NCBI GenBank assembly: GCA_963676905.2 | Contig: CAXXVE010000001.1 | Location: 2,232,001-2,296,000 of the forward strand | Source: Oceanispirochaeta sp963676905 | Lineage (GTDB): Bacteria > Spirochaetota > Spirochaetia > DSM-2461 | DNA length: 64,000 nt | Direction of reading: 5' to 3' | Part shown: one piece after another, positions 45,170-54,219 of the stretch | How positions within the stretch are numbered: position 1 is the stretch's first letter | Layout of the letters: each line of letters starts with the position of its first letter | Program-made: the position numbers and the translations under genes | The notes under the pieces: model-generated | Databases searched by the model: none | Told to the model about the DNA's origin: nothing | The model's input: only the letters and a program-made list of their open reading frames with translations

Positions 45170-48100
45170 TTGAAAATACTGGCTCCAGACTTTAACGAAC
45201 ATTTAAATCCCGAAATTCTCCCCGAAGCCAGGGGGCTCAGGAAGGAGAACCGTGTCTATAATCTCAAGACCGGGGATTACAGCCTCAGGGTATTCGTTCT
45301 GGGGGACCAGCCCATGCCCTTTGCCGTTGAGCTGCACTTCCGGGAGGAGAGGTTCTTCTGGACCTGCGAGTGCGGGGCCGATGAGCCCTGTGTCCATCTT
45401 GCCTCGCTGATCCTCAAGGCCGGAGATACAGGTTTCCCTGAGAACCACTGGTTTTATAAACTTCCCCATCTCGACTCCTCCATCCTTCAGGACACTCCGG
45501 ACCCGGGTGACCATCTGCTGGAGGGGGACCTCTTTGCGCTGGATGCTCTTGCCCCGCAGACACCCCGGGTGAAAAAGCCCCGCAGGGATTCTGAGGCAGA
45601 GGAAGATAAACAGAAGATCACTCCCCTGTCCGCCGGGAGCGATGCATCTGAATCGGCCGCAGTTGAATCGGCCGGAGCTGAATCGGCTGGAGCTGAGCTT
45701 GCCGCAGTTGAGTCTGCCGCAGCTGAGCCCGCGGGGACTGAGGCTGCCGGAGCCGAGGCGGAAGCCGTTCCGGTACCCAGGGAGTCTCCGGCGGGCAATT
45801 CTGTTCCCGAAGCGGACGAAGCTGCTGTCACTCTTTCAGAATCAGACCTCCCTGCCGCGGCCCCTGAACCTGAAACGGCAGCCTCCCCCGAAACAGAGGA
45901 TATTCCCCTCTTTCAGGGCCTCTCAGAGGAGGAGCTTCATATCCAGCGGGAGGACCCCCGGTACGATCTTGTTTTTACACTGACAGGAAACGGAGAGCAG
46001 GGAATCTATGTCCGTCCCGCCCTGCTGCGTCTGCGGGAGGGGATGAGAAGCGGGGGAATCCTCCGTTACAAGGCCTCCCGTCCTGTATCTCCACTGACAG
46101 AGAGCCAGCAGACCCTGCTGAACCTCCTCACCGACGGCGGGTCCATCGAGGAGGGGGGCTCCCTGCCTCTTGAGGAGTGTCTGGAGGCTGTCGCCCTGCA
46201 GGAAGAGCTCTTCACCTCCGCCAGAGTTCCCGTAAAGGTCCACCGGGCGGTGAGCCTGCAGACTGGATTCCACTTTCAGGAGCTTCTGCCTGACGACAGG
46301 CCCCTCTACAGCCCGGAGTACCGCTTCCTCGATGCCGGGGGAAATGTACTCCACAGGGAGCTCAAGCGTTCGGCCATCGTCCTGCGCAGCAAGAGGGTGT
46401 TCTGCCTGGACGAGGAGGGGGGCAACCTTGCCTTTCTTCCCGAGGATTCCAACACCTCCTTTTTTGTGAACCTTCTTCTCTCCAAGAGCCAGGGATTTCT
46501 CCCCGCCGACATTCAGGGAATCTGCCGGCTCACCGGGAAGATGAGCAACCATGCCCTGGATCTTGATGAGAACTACTCTCCCGTTTCAGTCCGGAAATCC
46601 TCACCCCGGCCTGTGCTGAAGATAAGAAGCCGCCAGGAGAAGACGGAGACCTTCTTCTTCTTCCGCTACGGGCATATGGATGTGGCCTACCAGTCTCCCG
46701 TCAGCTGGATTCACCCCGAGATCCCGGAGAAGACCGGCGCCGAGGCTCCGGTACTTGTCATTTTGAAGAGGAACAAGGAGAGGGAGTCCGAACTGGTGGG
46801 CGGGATTGTCGATGCCATCACCGATCACCTCAGTTTCGAGAAGGGCTACTACGCGGGAATGCTCAGCGGCAACAGGGAGGGTGACCTCCGGCTGGATATC
46901 TCTCTTGAGGAGTTTCTTGGATACTACACCAAGCGCCTGGGCTCTCTGGGGGTAGAGCTGCAGCTGGAGGACAGAAAGATATCCAGCACCGCCAGTGTAC
47001 AGTACAGCGTAGGCAACTCCACAGACTGGCTCGAAGTGGATGCCATGGTGGAGGACCCGGACACCGAGGAGCTCAAAAAACTCTTCTTCGACGACCACTT
47101 CCAGACCCTGGGGCTTATAAGCACCGGGGACAGCTATGTCCGCCTCTCCGAAAGCGATCTCAGGCAGCTTGAGTACCTCAGGCGTCAGGGAATGGATGAC
47201 GAGGGGCGCCTTGAGACCTCCACACGGAACTTTTCTGTTCTCGATCATATCTACGAGCAGGTGGCCGATTCAGACGGCTCGCCGGTGGATGACCTTGTGG
47301 AGCAGGCCCGGCTTATCCGGGAGGCCTCCGGTGCTACAGGAGTGGAGATCTTTCACAAACCGGAGGGCCTTAATGCCACTCTCCGCCCCTACCAGAAGGC
47401 GGGATTCAACTGGCTCCTGCGGCTTCACGAGACAGGCTGCCACGGCTGTCTGGCCGACGACATGGGACTGGGGAAGACCCTGCAGACCCTCAGCCTTCTG
47501 CAGCACCTGAAGGCGACGGGAGAGCTGAAGACCAGTCTCCTTGTGGCACCGGTTGTCACACTGGCCAACTGGGAGAGCGAAATGGCCAAATTTACTCCCG
47601 GTCTGAAGTCCTGCCGCCATGCAGGTACCGAGAGGCTCAGCGACGCATCGGGATTCGATGAGTATGACCTTATAATTGTCAGCTACCATACTCTCAGAAA
47701 CGATGTGGATATCTTTCTGGACTTTGATTTTGACTACATCATCCTCGACGAGGCCCACTACATCAAGAACGCCGGGTCCAGGATCTTCAAGGCGGTCCGC
47801 TCTTTAAGAAGCAGCCACCGCCTCTCCCTGACAGGTACTCCCCTGGAGAACAACACCATGGAGCTCTGGTCCCAGTTCAGTTTTCTCACCCCCGGGCTTC
47901 TGGGCAGCAGCAAGGACTTTTACAACCGCTTTGCCCAGCCCATCGAGAAGAAGAAGGACGATGAGGCCCTGACGGTCCTCCGGGACACTGTCTCTCCCTT
48001 TATGCTGCGCCGCCGGAAGGAGGACGTACTGGATGATCTGCCCCCCAAGGAGATCATCATCCACTACAGCGATATGCTCCCCGAGCAGGAGGCTCTTTAC

Positions 48101-48766
48101 ACCAGGTACAGGGATTTCTACAGGGCCAGGGTCAAGGGACTTCTCGACGACAAGGGCCTTGCCGGATCTTCGGTGGAGATCTTTCAGTTTCTCCTCAAAC
48201 TCAGGCAGCTGGCCATCTATCCCCCCATGACGGGGGATGCCGAAGCCGCCATGGTCTCATCGGGCAAGATGGACGCCCTGAGGGATGTTCTGGACGAGGT
48301 GCTTCAGGAGGATCACAAGATCCTCATCTTCTCTCAGTTTCTGGGCTCTCTGGACGCCATGGGCGACTTCTGCCGCACGCAGCACTGGGATTATTCCAGG
48401 ATCACAGGGCAGACCGCCGACAGAGCCGAGGAGATCCGCCGCTTTCAGGAGGAAGAGGATGTAAGAATCTTCCTTCTCAGCCTCAAGGCCGGAGGAGTGG
48501 GAATCAACCTGACTGCCGCCGACTATGTTGTCCTCTTCGACCCCTGGTGGAACCCCGCCGCAGAACGGCAGGCCATCGACAGGGCCCACCGTATGGGGCA
48601 GACCCGTAAGGTCATCTCCTACAAGATGATCACACGGGGCACCATCGAGGAGAAGATCCTCCGGATGCAGGAAGAAAAAACCGCCCTGATGGACGGTATT
48701 ATGCAGGATGACTCCTCCCTCTTCTCTTCACTGGGTGAGAATGAAGTGATGGGGCTCTTCGAGTAG
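45170..48766 (+). CDS. SNF2-family helicase with SWIM zinc finger
   Basis: A 1198-residue protein. A SWIM zinc finger lies at about 64-80 (CECGADEPCVHLAS; C-x-C-xn-C-x-H). Residues about 140-250 are low-complexity Glu/Ala/Ser-rich and contain a five-residue tandem repeat. A helicase-associated region follows. Residues about 735-1190 form the SNF2 motor: LADDMGLGKTLQTL (about 760), DEAHYIKNA (about 857), LTGTPLENN and NPAAERQAIDRAHRMGQ. It moves along DNA and remodels protein-DNA complexes (compare RapA/HepA); the exact role is unknown. TTG start at 45170 after AGAGGACC. Divergent from umuDC, with about 210 bases between. Confidence 0.9.
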   Translation: MKILAPDFNEHLNPEILPEARGLRKENRVYNLKTGDYSLRVFVLGDQPMPFAVELHFREERFFWTCECGADEPCVHLASLILKAGDTGFPENHWFYKLPHLDSSILQDTPDPGDHLLEGDLFALDALAPQTPRVKKPRRDSEAEEDKQKITPLSAGSDASESAAVESAGAESAGAELAAVESAAAEPAGTEAAGAEAEAVPVPRESPAGNSVPEADEAAVTLSESDLPAAAPEPETAASPETEDIPLFQGLSEEELHIQREDPRYDLVFTLTGNGEQGIYVRPALLRLREGMRSGGILRYKASRPVSPLTESQQTLLNLLTDGGSIEEGGSLPLEECLEAVALQEELFTSARVPVKVHRAVSLQTGFHFQELLPDDRPLYSPEYRFLDAGGNVLHRELKRSAIVLRSKRVFCLDEEGGNLAFLPEDSNTSFFVNLLLSKSQGFLPADIQGICRLTGKMSNHALDLDENYSPVSVRKSSPRPVLKIRSRQEKTETFFFFRYGHMDVAYQSPVSWIHPEIPEKTGAEAPVLVILKRNKERESELVGGIVDAITDHLSFEKGYYAGMLSGNREGDLRLDISLEEFLGYYTKRLGSLGVELQLEDRKISSTASVQYSVGNSTDWLEVDAMVEDPDTEELKKLFFDDHFQTLGLISTGDSYVRLSESDLRQLEYLRRQGMDDEGRLETSTRNFSVLDHIYEQVADSDGSPVDDLVEQARLIREASGATGVEIFHKPEGLNATLRPYQKAGFNWLLRLHETGCHGCLADDMGLGKTLQTLSLLQHLKATGELKTSLLVAPVVTLANWESEMAKFTPGLKSCRHAGTERLSDASGFDEYDLIIVSYHTLRNDVDIFLDFDFDYIILDEAHYIKNAGSRIFKAVRSLRSSHRLSLTGTPLENNTMELWSQFSFLTPGLLGSSKDFYNRFAQPIEKKKDDEALTVLRDTVSPFMLRRRKEDVLDDLPPKEIIIHYSDMLPEQEALYTRYRDFYRARVKGLLDDKGLAGSSVEIFQFLLKLRQLAIYPPMTGDAEAAMVSSGKMDALRDVLDEVLQEDHKILIFSQFLGSLDAMGDFCRTQHWDYSRITGQTADRAEEIRRFQEEEDVRIFLLSLKAGGVGINLTAADYVVLFDPWWNPAAERQAIDRAHRMGQTRKVISYKMITRGTIEEKILRMQEEKTALMDGIMQDDSSLFSSLGENEVMGLFE
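45650..45757 (+). repeat. 15-base tandem repeat inside the SNF2 gene
   Basis: About seven degenerate 15-base units (consensus near GAATCGGCCGCAGTT / GAGTCTGCCGCAGCT) run head to tail in frame and encode E-(S/L/P/A)-A-(A/G)-(A/V/T). The first three units are almost identical, which suggests recent slippage or unit duplication and makes length variation between strains likely. Confidence 0.8.
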
Positions 48767-48830
48767 ATTGCTTCAGGACCTCACCGGCAGGCGGCGGCCC
48801 TGAAGCCGGCAAGTACAGATCTTCCGGGGA

Positions 48831-50870
48831 TCAGTCTTTTTTCGTCTTCTTTCCTGTTACAAGGGATATAATGGACCAGGCCAGAACCAGAAGACCAAGC
48901 AGAAGGAGCACAAGGTCCGCAATATACCGCGGGATATTGCCATAGTCTGACTTCTGGCAGTAGATCGCCGGTGTGCCCAGGCCGTCGGTTCCCTGCATCC
49001 AGATTACACCGCTGAAACTGGAGCTGTTTTTCACAGACAGTCCAGCCAGATTTTCTCTGAGCTTCTCTCCCGGATTTTCATTCATATACACTTCCGCGCT
49101 GTTGAAGCCGTAGCCCCGGCTCAGATTGAACTTTCTCAGATCATTTGTATCCAGTCTCAGCTGGAAGTAGTCCTCCATACCGGGGATTTCCTGACCGCTT
49201 TCATAGTAGAGGGCGCCGCTTTCTTTCAGGTAATTGGTGAAGGCGGTTTCTACAGCAGTATTTACAAGGTCTGTCTGCTCCTCGATAAAAGCTCTCAGGA
49301 GCTGCGGGATCATCTCTACCAGTTCACTGACCTGGAAGTCCTCCCGGATCATTCCATAGGACATCTCTTTATAGAGAAGGCTGTCTTCGCTCAGGGTAAA
49401 GCTGTCGCTTGTCTCCGCCTCTTCGGGAAGGGCATCATAGGCATCCATCAGCTCCCGAAGCAGCTGATAGCCCCGGCTTTCCGAGTAGTACTCTCCAAAC
49501 AGATCCATGGACGGAAGATACTGATCGTAGGAGAGGGGATAGTATTCATCATAGAAATCATAAATCCACATATCATCGCTGAAAGCAATGGCTGCGAGCA
49601 TAAACATTTCCTCTGTCATCTGCACTTCATCAAGTATACGGATACGCTCCGCCGCATCGGGTATCTCTGTCAGGGCCGGGGTTTCGGGATCCATTAGGTA
49701 GACCGCTGAGTACATACCGGGAGCGGGAATCCAGGTCAGGCCGCTGAGATTGAGTTCCTGACCCTCTTTAAGGGGGTACTCCCTCAGACTTTCCAGACTG
49801 TCGAAGGCGGAGGTCATACTTCTTGTCGTTCCGTAGCGTACGGTCTGTACCCCTTTGTTGACAATATCACCGGCAAAGAGCATCAGAATAAGAGCCAGGC
49901 CCGAGCAGATTGCCATGCTCAGAAAACGGTCATTCTTTCTGACAGGCTCTTTTGCCAGCTCCCTCTTCAGGGAGTAGATGCCGTTGAGGCTCATAACCCT
50001 GAGCTGTATACCTGTTTTATCTTCGGGAAAGGCCTCGGCTGTGATCCTCTGACCGGGGGTCACTCTTTTCTCCCATCCCTCGGGAAGAAGGATATTATGG
50101 CGGCCGATGATCAGGCTGTCATTCACTTTTTCAAGGGTACCGCTTATATTGATCAGATTACGCAGCTTCTTCCTGCCTATGCTCCTGGGGGAGGAGGGGA
50201 GCATAACGAGAAGCAGTAGCGCCAGAGCGGCGGCTGCGGCTAGGGCCTTGGCTGTCAGATCAGGAATAATGACGGAAGCTGCCAGAAGGACTGCAAAAAG
50301 AATAGCCGGCAGTATCCGCCGGTCTTTCCTGACGTAGTACTCCTCTTCGGGAGTGAGTTCCCGCCCGGGTGTTATTTCAAAGCCCTTCACTTCTCCGTCG
50401 CTCTTTTTGGTGTAGCTTTTCCCTTCTTCAAGAGCCTTAGGGACTCCTGTTTCGTGGACCGCATTGAACCGGCTGTTCAGACTGAGTACAGCAGCTCCCT
50501 TTTTATGGCCGAAGTCTACGATTTCAGCCTCGTTGATCTCTTCCAGGTGGGGAAAAAGCCATTCCTGCGGAAAAATCATAACCCGTCCTATAGTCAGAAC
50601 CGCATCGGCAGTGCCGCCCCCCACAGTCAGTTCATTTCTCTCCACCTCTCCTGAAACCTTCTGGATCGGCATTCCCGCCTTGAAGGGGGTTTTATAAAGA
50701 TACTCCAGTGCCGAGGCTTCTTCCGCTGTCAGTGTCCGGTCGCTTTTCAGTCGGGAACTGACAGTTTGAGAGAGGTCTTTCTGTTTGCTCTTACGGGTGT
50801 AGAAACGTATCATGTTGACTACGGATATCACAAAGATCAGCAGGTATAAAAAGATGCGTATTTCATTCAT
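48831..50870 (-). CDS. IgaA-like membrane protein
   Basis: A 679-residue inner-membrane protein with five membrane segments: about 5-20, 187-202, 207-225, 316-333 and 650-668. This gives two cytoplasmic domains (about 25-185 and 230-315) and one large extracytoplasmic domain (about 335-648), which is the topology of IgaA/YrfF/UmoB. Sequence matches recalled from E. coli IgaA include the early LTAEEASALEYLY, then FPQEWLFPHLEE...AAVLSLNS, and in the second cytoplasmic domain ILLPEGWEKRV...VMSLNG. IgaA restrains the Rcs phosphorelay in enterobacteria; no rcs genes are near. The assignment rests on memory of the family and has not been searched. Confidence 0.6.
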   Translation of the reverse strand: MNEIRIFLYLLIFVISVVNMIRFYTRKSKQKDLSQTVSSRLKSDRTLTAEEASALEYLYKTPFKAGMPIQKVSGEVERNELTVGGGTADAVLTIGRVMIFPQEWLFPHLEEINEAEIVDFGHKKGAAVLSLNSRFNAVHETGVPKALEEGKSYTKKSDGEVKGFEITPGRELTPEEEYYVRKDRRILPAILFAVLLAASVIIPDLTAKALAAAAALALLLLVMLPSSPRSIGRKKLRNLINISGTLEKVNDSLIIGRHNILLPEGWEKRVTPGQRITAEAFPEDKTGIQLRVMSLNGIYSLKRELAKEPVRKNDRFLSMAICSGLALILMLFAGDIVNKGVQTVRYGTTRSMTSAFDSLESLREYPLKEGQELNLSGLTWIPAPGMYSAVYLMDPETPALTEIPDAAERIRILDEVQMTEEMFMLAAIAFSDDMWIYDFYDEYYPLSYDQYLPSMDLFGEYYSESRGYQLLRELMDAYDALPEEAETSDSFTLSEDSLLYKEMSYGMIREDFQVSELVEMIPQLLRAFIEEQTDLVNTAVETAFTNYLKESGALYYESGQEIPGMEDYFQLRLDTNDLRKFNLSRGYGFNSAEVYMNENPGEKLRENLAGLSVKNSSSFSGVIWMQGTDGLGTPAIYCQKSDYGNIPRYIADLVLLLLGLLVLAWSIISLVTGKKTKKD

Positions 50871-51164
50871 ATATTGTCTCCAGTGATTGTAAATTCGGAT
50901 TGTAGAATTTCAGGATTAATCTTTAAAGAATTGATGCAGATGTTTTCAGGCAACGATGTACTCCAGGCTGCAAATACAGGGATAAGCTGAAAGATACCGC
51001 AAAAGAACGCATTTCTCAATCTCAGTGGTTTTTTTCTGTATTTATGAACATTATCCGCCCAATTTTGCGTCAGAGAGAATCAGGCAGCAGGATTTCCGGA
51101 AAAATGGTATATCCTGTCACATATAGACTATACTGGAAGAATAATAAACAAAAGGAGACGGTTA

Positions 51165-51830
51165 GTGAAAGCAGTCATTGAGGGGAACCCTTCATTCAGT
51201 CATGTTCATATTGACCTGGAGCCGGGAGAAACAGTTATTGCCGAGAGCGGCGCCATGCAGTCCATGGCCGCGGAACTGGAGACAAACGCAAAATCCAACG
51301 GCGGTTTTTTTCCGGGGCTAGCAAAGAAAATGTTCGGCGGAGAGTCATTTTTTGTCAATGAATTCAAAAACAGCGGGACCCGGCCCATGCGGGTCACCAT
51401 TGCCCAGGATGTACCCGGAGAGATAAGAGAAATGAATCTCAGGGACGGCAGCGAGCTCTGTCTGCAGAAAGGGGCATGGCTTGCCTCGGCGGGGGACGTG
51501 AAACTGAAAACAGTCTGGGCCGGTTTTGTATCCATGTTTATCGGTGAAGGTCTTATCAAACTCAAAGCCTCGGGAAACGGAACCATCTGGTACGGTGCCT
51601 ACGGCGGTATCATCGAGCGCAAAGTAGATGGCGAACTCAAAGTGGATGACGGTCATCTGGTGGCCTATGATCCCTCACTCAAGCTTAAGGTCTCTCTGGC
51701 CGGCGGGCTTATAGCCAGCATTACAAGCGGTGAAGGTTTTGTATCCAAAGTGGTCGGCAGCGGAACCGTCTATATACAGACCCGCAGCCTCAAGGGACTG
51801 GCCTCCTGGCTGAATCCCAAGTTCAGATAA
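51165..51830 (+). CDS. AIM24/TIGR00266-family protein, paralogue 1
   Basis: A 221-residue soluble protein of the AIM24 family (beta-sandwich repeat, function unknown in bacteria). Typical features are EPGETVIAESGAMQSM near the N-terminus, the glycine-rich GGFFPGLAKKMFGGESFFVNEF, and the end region GGLIASITSGEGFVSKVVGSGTVYIQTRS. GTG start at 51165, seven bases after AAGGAG. First of three tandem relatives. Confidence 0.85.
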   Translation: MKAVIEGNPSFSHVHIDLEPGETVIAESGAMQSMAAELETNAKSNGGFFPGLAKKMFGGESFFVNEFKNSGTRPMRVTIAQDVPGEIREMNLRDGSELCLQKGAWLASAGDVKLKTVWAGFVSMFIGEGLIKLKASGNGTIWYGAYGGIIERKVDGELKVDDGHLVAYDPSLKLKVSLAGGLIASITSGEGFVSKVVGSGTVYIQTRSLKGLASWLNPKFR

Positions 51831-51892
51831 AGCCCTCAGGGCAGATCCCGGATACAGAACACCGGAACTGCCTGCAGTAAACGGAGTAGACA

Positions 51893-52588
51893 ATGAATAT
51901 AGAAATTCTGAAACGCCCCTCCAACTCAGCCGCCAAGGTCAGCCTGGACCCAGGTGAGACCCTGACAGCCGAGGGGGGAGCCATGATCGCCATGAGCGGC
52001 GACATGCATATTGAAACAAAAATCAATAAGAACGAGGGAGGAGCCAAAGGCTTCTTCAAGGGCCTGGCCCGCAAACTGGCGGGGGAGGGGCTCTTCCTCA
52101 ACCACTACACCGCCGCATCCAGTGGAGGGGATGTTTTTCTTTCACCCCCTCTACCCGGCGATATGGCTGTCCTTGACCTGAAGGAAGGGACAAGCCTCAA
52201 GGTGCAGAACAGCTCCTTTGTGGCCCACAGCGACGATGTGGATATGAATATAAAATGGGAGGGCTTCAAGAACGTCTTCTCAGGCGAGAACATGATCTGG
52301 CTGGAGATGACGGGGCAGGGCAAGGTTATTATCAATGCCTTCGGCATGATCTATCCCGTTCAGGTGGACGGTGAGTATATTGTGGATACAGGAAATATAG
52401 CTGCCTTTGAAGACTGTCTTGACTTTAAAATCAGCAAGGCTTCTAAAAGTATCTTTTCATCAATTGCAGGGGGGGAAGGCCTTGTCTGCCGCTTTAAGGG
52501 GAAGGGGACCGTCTGGTGCCAGACCCATGCGGACAGAGTTTTCGGTTACTCCCTGACACCCTTTCTCAAGCCCCGGGAGGAAAAATAA
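51893..52588 (+). CDS. AIM24/TIGR00266-family protein, paralogue 2
   Basis: A 231-residue member of the same family. It shares DPGETLTAEGGAMIAMSGDM, the GFFKGLARKLAGEGLFLNHYTA block and the ending GGEGLVCRFKGKGTVWCQT. It is clearly related to, but well diverged from, the copies on either side. GGAG lies eight bases before the ATG. The gap to paralogue 1 is 62 bases and to paralogue 3 two bases. Confidence 0.85.
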   Translation: MNIEILKRPSNSAAKVSLDPGETLTAEGGAMIAMSGDMHIETKINKNEGGAKGFFKGLARKLAGEGLFLNHYTAASSGGDVFLSPPLPGDMAVLDLKEGTSLKVQNSSFVAHSDDVDMNIKWEGFKNVFSGENMIWLEMTGQGKVIINAFGMIYPVQVDGEYIVDTGNIAAFEDCLDFKISKASKSIFSSIAGGEGLVCRFKGKGTVWCQTHADRVFGYSLTPFLKPREEK

Positions 52589-52590
52589 CC

Positions 52591-53286
52591 ATGGCCGAAA
52601 TGATTAAAACTGACTACCCTTTTACACTGGAGAGCCAGCCCTCCTACGGAATGCTCAATGTAAAGATACCCTCAGGAAAAACCCTCAAGGTCGAGGCCTC
52701 CGCCATGGCCTGGATGGACAGTTCTCTGACCCTGAAGACAAAGATGAAGGGCGGACTGAAGCGCCTTGTCTCAGGAGAGAACCTCTTTATCTCCGAGTTC
52801 ACCGCCTCAGGCGGAGATGCGGAAATGGGTATTGCTCCGGGATCTCCCGGTGAGATCGGCCACCTCTATCTTGAGGGATCAAAGGTCTATCTCCAGAATT
52901 CAGCCTTTCTGGCAGCCAGTCCGGATCTTGAAATAACGGTGCAGTTCCAGGGATTCAAAGGCTTCTTCTCGGGAGAGAAGTTCTTTATGATCGAGGTTTC
53001 CGGGACGGGAGACCTCTGGTACAACACCTACGGCGGTCTTATCGAGATCGATGTGACGGACAACTATGTTGTGGATACGGGCCATATTGTGGGCTTTACT
53101 GAAGGCCTTACCTACACTGTGGAGCCTGTGGCCGGTCTTAAAAGCACCTTCTTTTCGGGGGAGGGGCTGGTCTGCCGTTTTTCGGGTTCCGGGAAAGTGT
53201 GGATTCAGACCCGCCTGGCATCGGCTTTTGTAAGCTGGGCCGAACCCTTCAGACGGGTTAAAAAGAAGAAGAGTGACAACGACTGA
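52591..53286 (+). CDS. AIM24/TIGR00266-family protein, paralogue 3
   Basis: A 231-residue family member, start at 52591, nine bases after GGAGG; a longer frame from 52516 would overlap paralogue 2 and is unlikely. Shared features are SGKTLKVEASAMAWM, GGLKRLVSGENLFISEFTA and GEGLVCRFSGSGKVWIQTR. It ends with a basic KKKK-type tail. The three proteins may form one hetero-oligomer, as AIM24 domains are thought to assemble; this is inference. Confidence 0.85.
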   Translation: MAEMIKTDYPFTLESQPSYGMLNVKIPSGKTLKVEASAMAWMDSSLTLKTKMKGGLKRLVSGENLFISEFTASGGDAEMGIAPGSPGEIGHLYLEGSKVYLQNSAFLAASPDLEITVQFQGFKGFFSGEKFFMIEVSGTGDLWYNTYGGLIEIDVTDNYVVDTGHIVGFTEGLTYTVEPVAGLKSTFFSGEGLVCRFSGSGKVWIQTRLASAFVSWAEPFRRVKKKKSDND

Positions 53287-53298
53287 CAGGCGGGGGGA

Positions 53299-54045
53299 TC
53301 AGTCCTCTGATTCCTTCAGCTCCCTCAGTTTGTCTTCCACCTGCTCTCTTTTCAGGGTACTCAGGTAGGAGAACTTTTTTTCAAGGGCGGTTTCCAGCAG
53401 GGAGGCCGCCTTTTTATTGTCATTACTGTGGATGGCCACCAGAGCCGCGTTGTACCAGGCATCAGGGAAACCGGGTTCCTGTTCCAGCAGTTTTTTATAG
53501 ATCTGCTCCGCCTTGGTCCACTCCAGTCTTTTTATATGGCAGAGTCCCAGGTTGTCCTGGATAACCGGAGACTTTTCATCGTAGTTCCAGGCTTCCTCAT
53601 TGACCTCAAGAGCCCGGTCCAGCTTGTCCAGGAGTATCAGGAAAAAGCCAAGATTGCTGTAGAGGGCTGTTGTGCGGTAGCCGTCCTTCAGAAGCTCTTC
53701 CAGCTCCTCAACCGCGTCGTGGAGGCGTCCCTTCTTCCAGTGGATAAGGGCGTTATAGCAGCGGGCATGGTCGGCATTGAATTTTGCACCGGGATTCTCA
53801 ATAAGAAAGTTGAAGATACGCTCTGCGTCGTCGGGGTTTCCCTCTTTCAGAAGCAGGTATCCCACTGTGAGCTGGTGCTTTTCAGCCAGACCCTCTTCTA
53901 TGGATCTCTTCAGAAGCTCCATGGCCTTGTCTGTATTGCCGTTGTTGTAGGTTTTAAGACCTTTCAGATATATGGGGAGACTCCTGAACCGGTACATAAG
54001 ATAGGCAATGAGGATAACGGGAACAATTAAAATAATGAAATTCAT
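53299..54045 (-). CDS. Membrane-anchored TPR protein
   Basis: A 248-residue protein with an N-terminal membrane segment (about 3-18) and then several tetratricopeptide repeats (for example NPDDAERIFNFLIEN, RLHDAVEELEELLKDG, EWTKAEQIYKKLLEQEPGFPDAWYNAALVAI). It should be a scaffold held at the membrane with the repeats in the cytoplasm or outside. It is convergent with the AIM24 genes, 12 bases apart. No partner can be named. Confidence 0.8.
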   Translation of the reverse strand: MNFIILIVPVILIAYLMYRFRSLPIYLKGLKTYNNGNTDKAMELLKRSIEEGLAEKHQLTVGYLLLKEGNPDDAERIFNFLIENPGAKFNADHARCYNALIHWKKGRLHDAVEELEELLKDGYRTTALYSNLGFFLILLDKLDRALEVNEEAWNYDEKSPVIQDNLGLCHIKRLEWTKAEQIYKKLLEQEPGFPDAWYNAALVAIHSNDNKKAASLLETALEKKFSYLSTLKREQVEDKLRELKESED

Positions 54046-54219
54046 ATACAGACCTCCGGGATTCCTGATGAATCATACCGGAGCCTGTACCTTTCTGGCA
54101 AGGATTTTGTTCGGAAGAAGGGGAAAAGAAGATTGAATACGGTGTGGGAGAACTATCCGGAAGGTTTAAAATAAACGTTAATGTATTGATAAAATGAATT
54201 ATTGTAATATTTTAATAAT

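Noticed and set aside
48770..48806. Inverted repeat GCTTCAGG / CCTGAAGC after the SNF2 gene
   Set aside because: No T-run on either strand and GC-rich context; terminator function cannot be supported.
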